From contig NC_089724.1 of NCBI RefSeq assembly GCF_035083965.1, positions 11,092,910-11,156,909 on the forward strand: DNA of 64,000 nucleotides, given 5' to 3'. Positions within the stretch are counted from its first letter, which is position 1. Every line of letters begins with the position of its first letter. The translations under genes were made by a program, and so were the position numbers. Source of the DNA: Branchiostoma lanceolatum. Its lineage: Eukaryota; Chordata; Leptocardii; Amphioxiformes; Branchiostomatidae. Positions 1 through 12,562 of the stretch are shown piece by piece. The notes beneath the pieces are model-generated. The model did not search any database and had not been told where the DNA came from. It saw only the letters and a list, made by a program, of their open reading frames with translations.

Positions 1-3000
1 CCTACAGAATCACTTCTATCTCTTACCACACAGCTGTTGCTACTTTCACCAGAAATAATTTCACTGCCAGACACTCTGGAAACATCTCCAATGCACCTCA
101 CAACGACTCTGACAGGCACCGCGCTCAGACAACCTTTTGATACTGTATCGTTTCAACCGGTGTCAGATTTACCCAAAACACTTCAACTGTCAGAGACAGT
201 ACTGTCGACCTTGGAAGAACAAAGAACACATTCTCCTGTCCTCACAGGAACTCCAAGTGCCATTTCATCTGCTTTCCTACAAGTGCCATCATCAGACATT
301 GAAGTAACAGCCACTGTCTTGCCAGAAGCAATGGTAACCTCTACATTGATTCTAAAATACAAAACAAGTCACACGAACACACATCAACATATTCCATCTT
401 CAATATCTGCGTTGCCAGTCCATCTGTCCTCATCCCAGCTTCTGTTCATGTTGGTCCATGTGCCATCGTCTCCGCTTGCATCCTTGTCTGTAAAGCTGTC
501 TGCTAGCTCTGTTCCGCAGCCTGTGTTGTCCGTAGCTCCTCCCTCAGCAGAAACTACCGCTCCTTTCCCAACTGGACCATCTCTAGATCTGCTAGTGTCG
601 TCCTCCTTGAGCTTGTCTCGGCTGGACCTCCTGCCATCTTTGTCCCTGCAAGTAAGTGTCTCGCAGTGTTTCTGTCACCTTGCATTCATTGCACGTCATA
701 TTTCACACAAGACACGAACATAGCACACATAACTGCACTAAAGTGTTCTGGATCAGAGTTGATGCTCTTTTTTTTTCACAGATAATTGAATTTGTCAACT
801 TTGAAATCTTTGCAGGTGTTGCAAACTTTGGATGTCAGCATGTCGTATGTGTTTTCTGAATCGGCTGCTGACATGACGCCGACATCCCAGCTCATCGGTT
901 CACCATCAGTGACCCTGGGACCAAGTGGATCTGCAGAAACATCAGTTCTGCTGTCACCAACTCTCCAATCCAGCAGCTCAAGCTTCATTCTCATGAGTAA
1001 TGATGACTTTGAGGGGTCAGGGTCTGACCTCCCCTTCCTCTCACAAACAATCCCAATGTTGACCCAAACTGCATCAGCCACATCAGTATCAGCAACATCA
1101 GTACCAGCAACATCATTACAACTGAGCCCAAGCCCATCATACAGTGTTGACTCTTTCAGTTCAGTTGTACCATCATCAGTTATGTCTAGATCTTCACTGC
1201 AGCTCACTCCGATGCCATCATTCAGTCAAGATCTGGCATCATTTTCCCTCGCACCAACGGCTGCAGACACCTTGGGATCATCAGTTCCTTCTGCAACTAC
1301 AACCCAAACTGTTGTCATAACACCATCATTGCAGCCTAGCCCTAGTCAGTCGTATATCATTGACTCATTCAGCTCCTCTGGACCTTCATCGTCCCTACAG
1401 CCCAGTCTGACTCCATCATATACACCTGGTCTTGCTTCATTTTCGTTGCCACTACTATCCACAGTGTCCTTACCAGTTCTGGAGTCGTCTCCAGGTTTTG
1501 ATGGATCAGGGGATGGACCAGCGACAGACTTGTTCTTCAGCTCTTCACCCAGTCTATCAACATCGAGCCAGACACCTTCTATCAGCTTGGATTTTTTCAC
1601 TCCGTCTACAGCACTGGGTACAACTATCCAGCCAACAGCAAGTATCTCAGCACCAAATGATACATCAGTCATGACCAGTTTCACACTGGAGGCTGCAAGC
1701 AGTGTTGAACCTCTGACCCCACTGACTGTATCCGTGTTTTCTTCCATTGAGGCAACACTAACACCAGAAGGGTCAGGGGACATGGAGACGTCACAGTTCC
1801 TCCAGCTGGAATCGACCCCCAGCATTTCCCTCAGCTCCATCCCAACATCAATTTCAACAGCCTCCTTTGGCTTCAGCATACCAGTGACAGCATTTAGCAG
1901 TATATCAGAGATTGTTCCAACTCCAAGCTTCAGTATGGACTTTCCTGCTTCAACCGCCTTTTTTGAATCAACACAACAGTTTGAGGGTTCTGGGATGTCT
2001 ATTTCTGAAGCCTTCTCAGAAACCGTTTCATTTACACTAGCTGCAAGTTTTGATTCCCTGTCTTCAACACCAGCAATACCAACAATGGTGAGCTCCCAAG
2101 TAGGCACTGCCACGCAAGCTCTGTCCCCTTCACTGCAAGAGACAGTCACACCATCTATGGAAGACATTTCCTTACCCCCCTTCACAATGATGTCCAGTAT
2201 GTTCCTGGAGTCCACATCCCTGGTACTTGTTATACCTAGTTCTACTGTTGATCAAGAGACAGTCACACCATCTTCATCTATGGAAGACGTTTCCTTACCT
2301 CCCTTCACGATGGTGTCCAGTATGTTCCTGGAGTCCACATCCCTGGTACTTCTACCCAGTTTTACTGTTGATCTGCTGCCCTCCATGAGTACTGAAGCAG
2401 CCAGCAGCTCGGCGGGGTCTGTTCTCGTCAGCTCCACTACAAGTGTGATGTCATCTGCTGCTAGTGTAGCATCACAGCCGAGCATGGTAGGAATCTCGTC
2501 CAGTGCAGTTCAACCTACGTCGTCAATCGCAGCATCTTCATCCCAGTCAGCCACCCCCACCCCAGCTCTACCAACAACTGCACTTATATCAGCTTCAGCC
2601 TTGGTGTCATCAGGAAGTGCCATCGCCAGTTCTGTTCTGCCAACATCATCGCTTGTGGCGTCTTCGTCATTGTTGTCGTCTACTGTAGTCGAGCCATCTT
2701 TGATACAGATCCCAAGTCTGATCATAGCACCATCTTTCACAGCAGTTGTGGTCAGCTCATCAGCAGTTGTGGTCAGCTCTTCAGCAGTTGTTACAACACA
2801 GGCCCCAACAAGTCCAGTACCTACAACACAGGCCCCAACAAGTCCGGTACCTACAACACAGGCTCCAACAACACAACCACCAACAACACAGGCACCAACA
2901 ACTCAGACAACATCGACGCCAGCTCCAACAACTCCAGGCCCTGCAACTACAACATTCAGCTATGTCACAGCAAATCTTTCTGTGGAACTGGTGCTCACCT

Positions 3001-6000
3001 GGGTCAATACAGGTAAGGCTTCATCACTATCTCCTCATATTTCATTTCATAGCAACTGTAATATGAGTTGAATTGCAATAGATTACTTTCATCATTATGA
3101 CATAGAATAGACTAGAGACTATGTACTACCTAGGATTAATTTTGTTCATTTTGATCTTTTACTTCCAGTATGGCTTGAACATTTCATTCGCTCTTAAGAC
3201 TCGCTTATACATTTGAAGTTGATGGGTATTTTTGTCAAGAATAGTCAGATGTTCTTTGTGATAAATGATTTCTTCATCTCTCTCCACAGTGCTGGTTATC
3301 CCAGACACAGTTGACATCACCGTAGTACAGTTTTACTTCACCATGGAGGCCAGGCTGGCACGGGCCTTTGCTAAGGCAAGGCAGCGAAAGGCTGGGATGG
3401 ACGTAGCACGTAACCCTATCCTCAGGAGAAAACGAGCAGCAACTTTTGAAAACGTGACTTGTCAGGTCAATGACACTAGCATTTTTCTTTTGCTTCACTA
3501 CATTAATATTGAAATATGATTAGGTTGCAAAGACTTTTCTTAAGATCTAAAGCATTCTCTCTTAAAAGCATTTACACTTTGTATGTTAACCATGACTTTG
3601 GACATTGTTTTTTCCTGAAGGCTTCAAAAGATACAAAAAAATGCCTGTCATAAACCATGACTGAATGCTTCATGATTTATTCAATTAATCGTTGTCTTTG
3701 CTGTGCTTGTAGGTAATAAATGCCACACGAGACAACTCCACAGGTAGAAATGACCACGTGACGTTGACCTACTACGTAATGTACGAGGGACAGGCCGTCC
3801 CCGCGTCGCAGGCCGTGGCAGACCTGGCGCTGCTGGACGAGCAGGAGGTGGCGCTGCAGCTGGGGTATTTCGTCGCTCAAACTGAAGGTAAATAGACCGA
3901 TCCATACTGTCAATCACAATTAGCAGTTCAACCAGTAAGAGAATGGCAATTAGTTGTTCCACCAATGAAAGAGTGACTTCATATTTGCATCTTTATGTTT
4001 TTATTATACATTTCAATGCTTTGGTGGCAAAGGTGGGCAAGCTATTGGATGATTTGGATCAGTCTATTCTAATCTTTTTGCTGTGACAGCTGGCCAACAA
4101 TGGTCTCCGGGTCAGCTTGCTAAACTGTTTCCAATTGAACCAGGAGTGTCATGCAACGGTAATCCATGAGTGGTCAGATCAGAACATGAATAACAGTTTA
4201 TTCCAGCCAAAAACTTTTCATGTCAGTGATTGTGCTTTTATTTTGTCTAGTTGAGACATCTTTGCTTCTATGTTGGAAAAATAAGACCTCAGCTTTATTG
4301 ATTGTATTGTTTATCAGAGATGATGACAAGACTTTTAAAACTCCCCTACAGAATACGTGCCTGTTACTGCCCCATCCGACCCCATGTACTGGATCATAGC
4401 AGCTGTGCTCGGGCCTCTCTTCATTATCATCATCATCGTCATCTGGCTGGTGTGCTGCTGTAAACGCACCAAGAGCACAGAGATGGCGCCGGACACGGTC
4501 GGCGAGCTGCAAAAGAAAGGAACACCACGGGTGAGCAACATCTTAGCTATGACATAGGTGACTCATATCAAATCTCAAATCAAGAATGGAAAAGAAGTGG
4601 TGAAGAAAATATTGTGAAACAGCTCTCACTCCAGTTCAGTGCTTATAATGGCTAGAGTTTTTTTTCATCAACAAGATAAGTCATGATTTGATATTCTGTA
4701 TCAGAGATTTCCTCCATAGTACATAGCAAGTATCAAGAAGACTTAGAAATACAAAAAGACTTTGCAAGTATCAATAAGTAACCCGAGTGTTTCCACACCA
4801 GGGCATTGCTCCAGCAGAGATGCAGAAGAAGGTGATGACAGAAACCCTCATCCCTCCTGGCTCCTACGTGGTGAAGGTACCAGCAGAGTCACGCGATGCC
4901 CCACCCCTCCCCGCACGACGGGGGCAGTCTCAACCCAGACGGTCGGCCAAGACTAAGGACAGGCGACAGAAGTCATCCAAGCGCAGACACTCGAAAAGGT
5001 AATTGTGCAGTGGAATGCATTTAACAGTATTCCTGTTTTGAAGTTTGTGCCAGCAACATCATAGTAAGGTTACCAATTTTTTTTTCATTTCATTTATTCA
5101 TTAATTTTATCCAGGGACAAACTTGTCGCCACTAGGGCGATTTTGAAGCTGATTAGTGTGGGGGCAACATTAAATAGAGTTCCAATTTCTTTCTTGTAAA
5201 TTGTGGAAAATGTTAACAAACTACATGTACCAGTGTGGTGTTTTATGTAATAAGTGCTAGAAAGTTTCCTCGATGTACACGATCATAATCTCACTGTCTA
5301 AAATGTCTTCTTTCTGTAGAAGATCAACAGAAGAATCAGAGGACAGTTCCTTCACAAGTGTGACAGATCGGAGCAGCAAGCCCAGATCCAAGAAATCTCC
5401 CGAGTACATGTTGGAATCTGACACTGGGGGTAAGTCAAGGCTTCTTAACCTGCAACCCTCTAACTTTCCATACTGTATGGCACCTATAGAGTGCAAACGT
5501 TTAATGTCAAAAAAGGGAAACACTGCAAGTACATTGAAAGTACAGGTACTGTGGAAGATGGTTCAACTTCAGATCTATGACTGATCTTTGCATGGAATTG
5601 TTTTCTGATCAAAATACATTGACTTATGTATACAACAATTTTGTTGAATATGGCTGATAAATGCCTTTGATGACTCTCTCTCCCTTCGTACAGATTCCTT
5701 CGCATCAGATGCAGGCTCCAAGGCAGGGCTGTTTGAACACGTGGCCAAGCTGTCCGCAGTTATCGAGCCGACGCCCCAGAAGCCTGCGTCCCGTGCCTTC
5801 CACTCCTCGGTCCACCCCATCAAGTTCCCGCCCCTCCGCACGCCCCTGGTCACAGACAGGCTCAGGGAGTCCATCAAGGAGAACCAACAGGTCTGCTTAC
5901 ATTTTGTATGTCTTCAACAGTAGACTAGTGGTCTCACCAGGGATTCAGTGGTATCTTTGCTGTTAAATCCTTTTAATGCTGTTACAGTAATATTCATAGT

Positions 6001-9000
6001 CTAATGAAACTAAATCTTTATTTCTTCTTAATGTACTACGAGACATCATGGTTTTATGAAAACTGGGTAAGTTGAGGATGTAGTACATGTATGTTTCACG
6101 TATATACTGTATGTGTGTTCTAATGTATATCATCATCCCACACACCACTCCAGTTGTCCCAGTCCATGCGACAGAAGGCAGACATCGAACACTGGCGGAA
6201 CAAACAGCTCCAGAGGGAGCGGTCCCTACGCAGGAAGCCGTCCTCGCCGAGGGGAGGGTATGAACACACGGCAGTGGGAGACACCAAGGACCAGCGTCGT
6301 GCGTACAAGAGAGCACAGCAGCAGATAGACTCAGTCCTGGAGCCAGGCAGCCAGATACCTGCAGTACTGGAGCCATCCAGAAGGTGGGGCTTAAAACAAG
6401 TTGAAATGCATAGTTTAGCATTGTGATATATGCAGACTTGTTCATTATTTACCGAAAAGTGATTTCTGATTACTGTTACTGTTTGGTAAAGTATGTGAAT
6501 CGGACCAGTTGTAGTTGGTTGTTCTTTGTCTACTTTAACAGTAGCTCTCCTAGATCCTCCAAGTGTTTTGGACACCAACAGAACATTTGAAATTTGTGTT
6601 TATTAGGAGGAGGATGAAGCGGCCCCACAAGAGGCACGGCAGCCATGACATCCAGGGGGTGACCTCGCCCCATGACCCCGAGCTCGCCATGCAGTTTGGG
6701 CAGCAGCCGCAAGGGGTCTATCGGCCCATTAACGGTGTGCCACCGCTAGGACCTCAGCCACCAATGCCTGTAAGTTTTTTTGTGTGACACTGTGTATTTT
6801 AAGCCCAGTGGCATTTTTCCCCACCATAGACTTGAAGACTGGCAGCAAAGTAAAAGTTATTTGAAAGTGTTTTTTTTTTCTTAGATCTGCTAATGTACAT
6901 GGACCATTTGAACCTTAATAAAAGCATATGACAGCTATCCACTGTGAGTTCACCTTGTCCTCAAACATTAAATGTTTGTATGCAATATACTTCCAGGTTG
7001 ATTCAGAAGGACGGTCATTTGAGGACGAGTCCTACACTGAAAGTGACCCCGAGACCATGCCGATCAGCCAGGCACGCGAGCGAATCCACCAGCTACTGGA
7101 CGAAGCCTTCTCACTCATCTCGCCCAGCGTCCCACCGCGCAACACCGTGGCTCCAGCTCCGAATGTCACGACAGTGCAGCCTGTCCAGAGTACACCTCAG
7201 TATGCACAGCCAGCTGGGAATGGGCAGGTTCCCAATGGGATGGGTGCTACTTACATGACGGTAACTAAAAGCCAGAATTACACTTAATACTTTTCGTTTA
7301 GATATTGCATATTTCAAATTGAAAGACATACACTGAACTCATGAGTTACGTAATATTCTGTCCAGCCCCAGGCTGCCTACCCCCAGGATCTGCGCACTCC
7401 CCAGGGCCCTGTCCCTCCCCCGGCTCACGGTCGGGCGTCCACCGCCGGCCCACGGGCGCGGAGGAGATTCAACGGGCAGTCAGCCTCCAGCTCCGACAGG
7501 TGGGTGGGGCGACATTGTTTAGTTTCAATTACAATTACATTGAATGTTGTGTTGTAGGAAGGTGATTCATGACTCTTGTAACCAGAAACTGATGGGTCAT
7601 ATGCTGATGTTTGGTTTCAATGTTGCATGACACTGACATTATGTTATGTTTCCATCATACGTTGCTTCCTTATCTCTTTATTTATCTACTAGTTTGACTA
7701 CAAGAGACATATTGCCAGGTCAGCCCAACTAACCAATGGCCATTGCGAAGAGCTAGCCTAGGGGACAGTAACCATACACAAAGTAGAACAAAACATGATA
7801 TAACATTGCTTTCAAGCACATCTAACCCTTGCAAGATAGGGAACAACAGATGATAAAGCAGATAGTGAGTGAGTGTGAGTGAGTGAATGTAATATGTCAT
7901 GCAGTACGCCAGTGTTCCTGGAAGTGTCATACCTGACTTGTGTGTTAATTCCCATTCCAGGGAGCCCACAGCTGACCAGCCCCTGTTCACCAGACAGCCC
8001 ACGGTGGTGTTCAGCCCTGAGCAGTACCAGCAGGCAGCGGCAGGGCGAGCAGCTGCACCCGACCCACGGGGTAAGGAACTGTCATTCTGCCAGCTAAAGG
8101 ACTGCATGGGGTTACCTGTGCTCTAGCCTAAATGTACTAATCAAGTAGAGGTTTCGTTCTGGGGCTGTTTTCTTGTTTCTGTGTTTCAATTTTAGTGACC
8201 GCAATTTGAAAGAAGTCGCTGTCACTACTAGAGGAACATAGAATCATAAAAAAGGTTGCCAAAAAACAACAAAACAACCCCTGACTGAAACCCCTGCTTG
8301 GAGAGTAGGTTACCTAGTTTAGTATTGATATTTTGTGCTGCATGAGCACCAGTTACTCCATTCAATCAAACTGTACAGTAACTGCAATACAAAAATAATC
8401 AAACCTTGCTGGTTGTACAATGTAATATTCAAATTTATAGAAAATGCTAGCTACAATGTATATAGTAAAACATGTTTGATTATCTTAATGTAGGAAATTT
8501 GATAACCTTGTCGTAGCTAAGAGATCTAGTAAGAAATAGCATAGATGATATTATACTAATGCATTGTATATTAAATTTTTGTTTTGTTTTCTTGTTTAGC
8601 ACTAGTTAAGCATGCAAACAAGTGAAACCATGCACTAACTTGAATCACCGTTTGTTGTCCTTCCCTTAGCACGAACATCCCAGGCTACCCCTGCAAGTGT
8701 AAACATGGGCACCCCGCAGCAGCCCCTGTTTGTGACCCCCGTGCAGCAGAAGACGGACGGGTCGGGCAGTGTCCTGTGGAGCCTGTACAACGCTGAGGAC
8801 GAGGTGGCCAGAATGTCACAATCCCGAGAACCGGTATGTCTCCTGTGATGTGTTACTGTACATTATATGTAAGTTGGCAATGCAGACTGATTGAAAACCT
8901 GTGACTTTTATTCATAAGGATATCAAAAAACAAGTTGTAGTAGGTATTTGTCAGTCTCGTAAGAATAGTACAGATCTAGATTCAACAACTGCAAATTGCA

Positions 9001-10326
9001 TGTTTAAATTCTGATTTTTTTTCTTGGTACTTCTTTGAAAGCTAGTACTGTACTATTATGTTACAAAAATATGAGCATTAAAGTTTGCAAAAACAGTCAC
9101 TGTGACATCTGTGAATATAACCAGACTAAAGAAGACTGTGCAGATTGACATGATGTCATTGTGACCTGCATTTGGGTTTCCTGCCCTAAAAGTGCTGCTT
9201 TTCAGTTTTCCACAAAGATTTTGATGATTGTGTATCATGCATGCATGCATGGCTACTCATGATTACTGGTACTTCCCAAAAGAGTAACATGGTTTACTGT
9301 AGTTGGAGGTCATTCATCCATGACAGTGATGTGTGTCCAAGAGCATTTTCTGACCAGAATTGTTGGTTTTCACTCTCTTGTCGCAGACGCCCCTCTCCCC
9401 AGATGATATTGGTCCATTAGAGTTCAGGTTACGGAATACGGTAGGCAGTCGAGGATGGTTCCTCATTGTACAACTGGTGACAGATGCACACGAAAATAAC
9501 ACAAAAATTTCAGTGTCTCATTATGATTGGTTTATAGTATGGGTTATCAAGGTTATATATTTTTTTCTCACAGAAATATCAATATTCCACTTAATCAATT
9601 TCCATAACAACATTAACACACACATGATTTACAGGTGGTGCATGAAAGGTATTGAATCACTGTCTCCAATGTTACTGTATTACACCGGTGGAGTCATATA
9701 CAGTGTCATACAATGATATCAATCCCAACTCTTTAACTAAAACCATTTTTCCCACTTCAGCTAAGAAACATCAGAATGGACACCTAAAATCAGCTTCACT
9801 GACTTGAATATCAAGGGTATTTGAATATTTTTGTACAAATACGAGATCTCTAATTGTTTCTTTCTTCCCACAGGCGAGTCTACCAGGTGGTCTGGATGCC
9901 TCCCCCCTTCTGTCCCGTCTCCAGTCCACTCCCATGACCCGTACATCCTCCCTCCCCAGTGTGACCCCTCCCCACCTCACCCCAACCACCTTCCCTGCGC
10001 CCTCTCCCATTGGCCAATCGGGATATGGCAGCCCCTTCATTGGCCAACCAGGAACCAGCCCTGGCAGCCATCCAGGAATGAGAACTCTGGGCCAATCAGC
10101 TTTCACTCCAGTGAGAAGTTCACCAGGTTCTGACCAATCAGGAGCAGGCTCCAACCCTCCCAGCCAATTAGACGACAGCAGGTTGAGACCAGGACAGGAT
10201 CCGGATGCAGATGAGGTTGACATCATGAGTGGCATCCGTACAGGGGATTCTGCACAGCCACTCATACAGGCCATCAAGGAGGAACTAAAAAGACTTTCTG
10301 GGAAAACACCTGTAACAACTTTGTAA
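1..10326 (+). CDS. KIAA1549-like: KIAA1549-family mucin-like single-pass membrane protein (3' part, N-terminus outside window)
   Basis: Sixteen exons join in phase: 1-651, 816-3012, 3290-3465, 3713-3887, 4352-4530, 4802-4998, 5320-5429, 5694-5890, 6154-6383, 6607-6769, 6997-7260, 7366-7499, 7961-8070, 8670-8833, 9387-9440 and 9874-10326 (TAA). They give 1817 residues; the reading frame runs off the left edge. The first two exons encode a Ser/Thr/Pro-rich ectodomain of about 950 residues, ending in TTQAPT repeats. A folded, possibly SEA-like, membrane-proximal region follows (3290-3887, with a basic RRKRA segment). Then comes one transmembrane helix (exon 4352-4530, core VLGPLFIIIIIVIWLVCCC) and a long polar cytoplasmic tail rich in Arg, Pro and Gln. 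The MYWIIAAVLGPL segment before the Cys-rich end of the helix is what I recognise as the KIAA1549 (DUF3827) family. The human gene is known as a BRAF fusion partner in pilocytic astrocytoma; its molecular role is poorly defined. The 54-nt exon at 9387 could be alternative. KIAA1549 versus KIAA1549L cannot be decided here. Confidence 0.85.
2139..2373 (+). repeat. Two-copy tandem repeat of about 117 bp inside the mucin exon
   Basis: A unit starting GAGACAGTCACACCATC at 2139 recurs at 2256. Both copies encode a segment reading roughly ETVTPS..MEDxSLPPFT, then MFLESTSLVL. The second copy carries two extra Ser codons and lacks two residues, so the reading frame is kept. This is a typical recent in-frame expansion in a mucin domain. 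Confidence 0.85.
2800..2945 (+). repeat. TTQAPT-type Thr/Pro repeat region
   Basis: Repeats built on ACAACACAGGCCCCAACAAG encode PTTQAPTSPVP and shorter PTTQ.P units. It is dense in potential O-glycosylation sites and lies about 35 codons before the folded membrane-proximal part. Confidence 0.8.
3892..4069. mobile_element. Short inverted-repeat element (MITE-like), copy 1, in a KIAA1549-like intron
   Basis: It begins AATAGACCGATCC and ends GGATCAGTCTATT, imperfect inverted termini of about 13 bp. The interior (AGAGAATGGCAATTAGT followed by a CCAATGA.AGAGTG motif) matches a second copy at 15845-16010. No coding capacity. Non-autonomous DNA transposon by structure; family not identified. Confidence 0.6.
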
Positions 10327-12562
10327 CTCGCAAGTTACATTTAAAAAAAGGGTCTATTTCTGGCTGCAATGATGAAAAGTTTTGTAAAAGTAAAATACAT
10401 GATTGTAATGTAATGATAACTATATTCTTGTATTTTGTACAGACTTGAAGGATGTAAAATGTTTCATTCCATAGATTGTATAAGTGACCACTGTTTGTGG
10501 TTCGTTTCAAAAAAGTTTAGATGGTTCGTTACATTTTGTGCTTATCATACGATAGCTGTGATGTTGTAGAGAATCAACAATGAGTAGAGAATCTAATTAC
10601 AGATACATATCTATGTATACCATATGTGTTTTGATTTATGAGACTCATATTTTCAGCTTGTAACGTTAACATGATTCTTTTCATTCCTGCTACAGTGTAT
10701 TTAATTTGATATTTGTAAATTTTTAAGAAAAAAAGTGTATACTTCTAGATTATATGTATGACAAAAGAGTTGTTTAAAGATATATGTTATTTCTGTTATA
10801 AAGAATTGTTTCAAAATCTATATCAGTTGAATTTCAAAGGGAGCAGTGAAAAAAAAGACATACATGTACTATCGCCATATCTTCAAACTACTTTTACAGT
10901 AGATACCTGACTGTATGCATGCCAAGTAACACATTTCTGCTTGATATCTGAATGCCAACTGACTATTACAACAGTAATTAGATGTTTATAGTCATAGTAG
11001 GATGGTATCATACAGATGTTTTCCAGTTATGTCTGTTGTCATACCCATGTTTTGCCTGACCTCTCATATATTTATGGTTTGTGCACCGCTAATGTATTAA
11101 AACAAGTTGTCTATTCCACAGTGCCTCCCAACTAGTCATAAAGGCACAATGTGGTGCTTTTTTGGCATGATATGCTACCAGTGGACCAAAGTGATGTGTG
11201 TTGTATGAGTATGCTAGCTAGAATGCTTTGCTGCTTTTACTAGTGATATATCTTTACCTATACTTTTAGTGAGATAGTAATATATTCATGTTGTTCCATT
11301 AAGGAAGGTTTTCTAGTTCAGGAAAAACCTTCCAGGATTATTCCGATTTGCATGAATTAGAAATTAAAGTGTAGTTGCTTAGTATGTCAGATTGCTTTAA
11401 AAGTGTCATGTTGTTTAATGAAAGAATTTGTCAAGAGATAACCAGTTGTTGATAATCAGTTGTGAAAGATGGAAATATTTTTGTAAAATTTGTGGTAATT
11501 GTACGTTCCATATATGACATGTTGATGAGCTTGTCAGACGATTAAATCGTGCTATTCATAGATGATTGTTGTTGTTGTTGTTGTTCAATGAGTGATTTTA
11601 TGCACTGCTCCACAATATGGCTATGAAAATAATGAAAAGGACAGGTCAACTAGTCAAGTAAAGTTCCTAAATGATCAGGAGTTGGGCAATAAAATACACA
11701 AAAAGGGAGAAAAGTAGATGATACATACCATGGGTCTTATATCTTCTTGATCAATCTCTTGTTCTACCAAGGATAGGGTCAGCCTTCTGTTGGTGAAGCT
11801 GATAGGTACATGTACATGTGTTACTGTGAGTACATGCCTTGATCGCACGCAAAAGCTGACCCCTCAAGAGCGCCTCCTAGCGAGCTTTATTCAGAGTGCA
11901 CTGCAGAGTCACACGTGTACGACGTGTTTGTACTCACGGAACCGTGATCGATCTGTGAGCGGTATTATACAAATATAGCGCCGTTAGGCAACGTTTCGAT
12001 GTTTTGATATTGGAAACCTTATACTGGTAAGTCCATTGGAATATCATAAGTATTTTATACTCATTTAAATCTATGGGTATTCGGCTGGGAACTGAAACAA
12101 TTTTGCAGACCAGAAGGGGGAGGGGGGATTTGAAAATGACAGCTGTGTTTTATTACTTCCAGGAGACTATTTTATCTTCCATCTGTTGCTTGCAGATTTT
12201 ATACGTTACCTATTTTGTCTTTTGTTTCCAATGTTACTAGTATACATTTTTCTTGAACTGGTAGGCATTAGGCCAATTACATTTATCAAAACACATCGTA
12301 TTAACGTCCAAGCAAGGACTTGGTCCAAGTCAATGCAGAATTGGGAAAATTCCGATGCCCATGCCTGATAGAATATTCATTGAGTTAATCAACGTTTCAC
12401 TCGTACCAAAGTGATGACTGTGTTTCACTGCTGAAGGTTCGTTTTATCTGGAGCTGTCTCTGATATTGCTTAGCAAATTGAATTGCCTTCCCGTAATCAT
12501 GAATCAGGCACAAATTTGGAACCTGTAGATCGAGCTAGAGTTCAAGCCCAACCCCAGAGACG
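10327..12562. other. 3' UTR of the KIAA1549-like gene and intergenic region to LMF2
   Basis: AT-rich non-coding sequence follows the stop. An AATAAA at 11689-11694 is a candidate poly(A) signal, giving a 3' UTR near 1.4 kb. A (GTT)7-like microsatellite lies at about 11566-11587. A GC-richer stretch at 11820-12000 may belong to the LMF2 promoter. No other gene seen. Confidence 0.5.
11689..11694 (+). terminator. Candidate poly(A) signal of the KIAA1549-like gene
   Basis: AATAAA within GGGCAATAAAATACACA, on the coding strand about 1.36 kb after the stop codon. It is the best-placed copy before the next gene. Use not demonstrated. Confidence 0.4.

Noticed and set aside
1346-2215. 289-codon open frame on the minus strand in the mucin exon
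   Set aside because: Shadow of a low-complexity Ser/Thr-rich coding exon on the plus strand; no splice or start support and no domain.
7682-8107. 141-codon minus-strand frame
   Set aside because: Overlaps an intron and exon of the KIAA1549-like gene on the other strand; no independent support.
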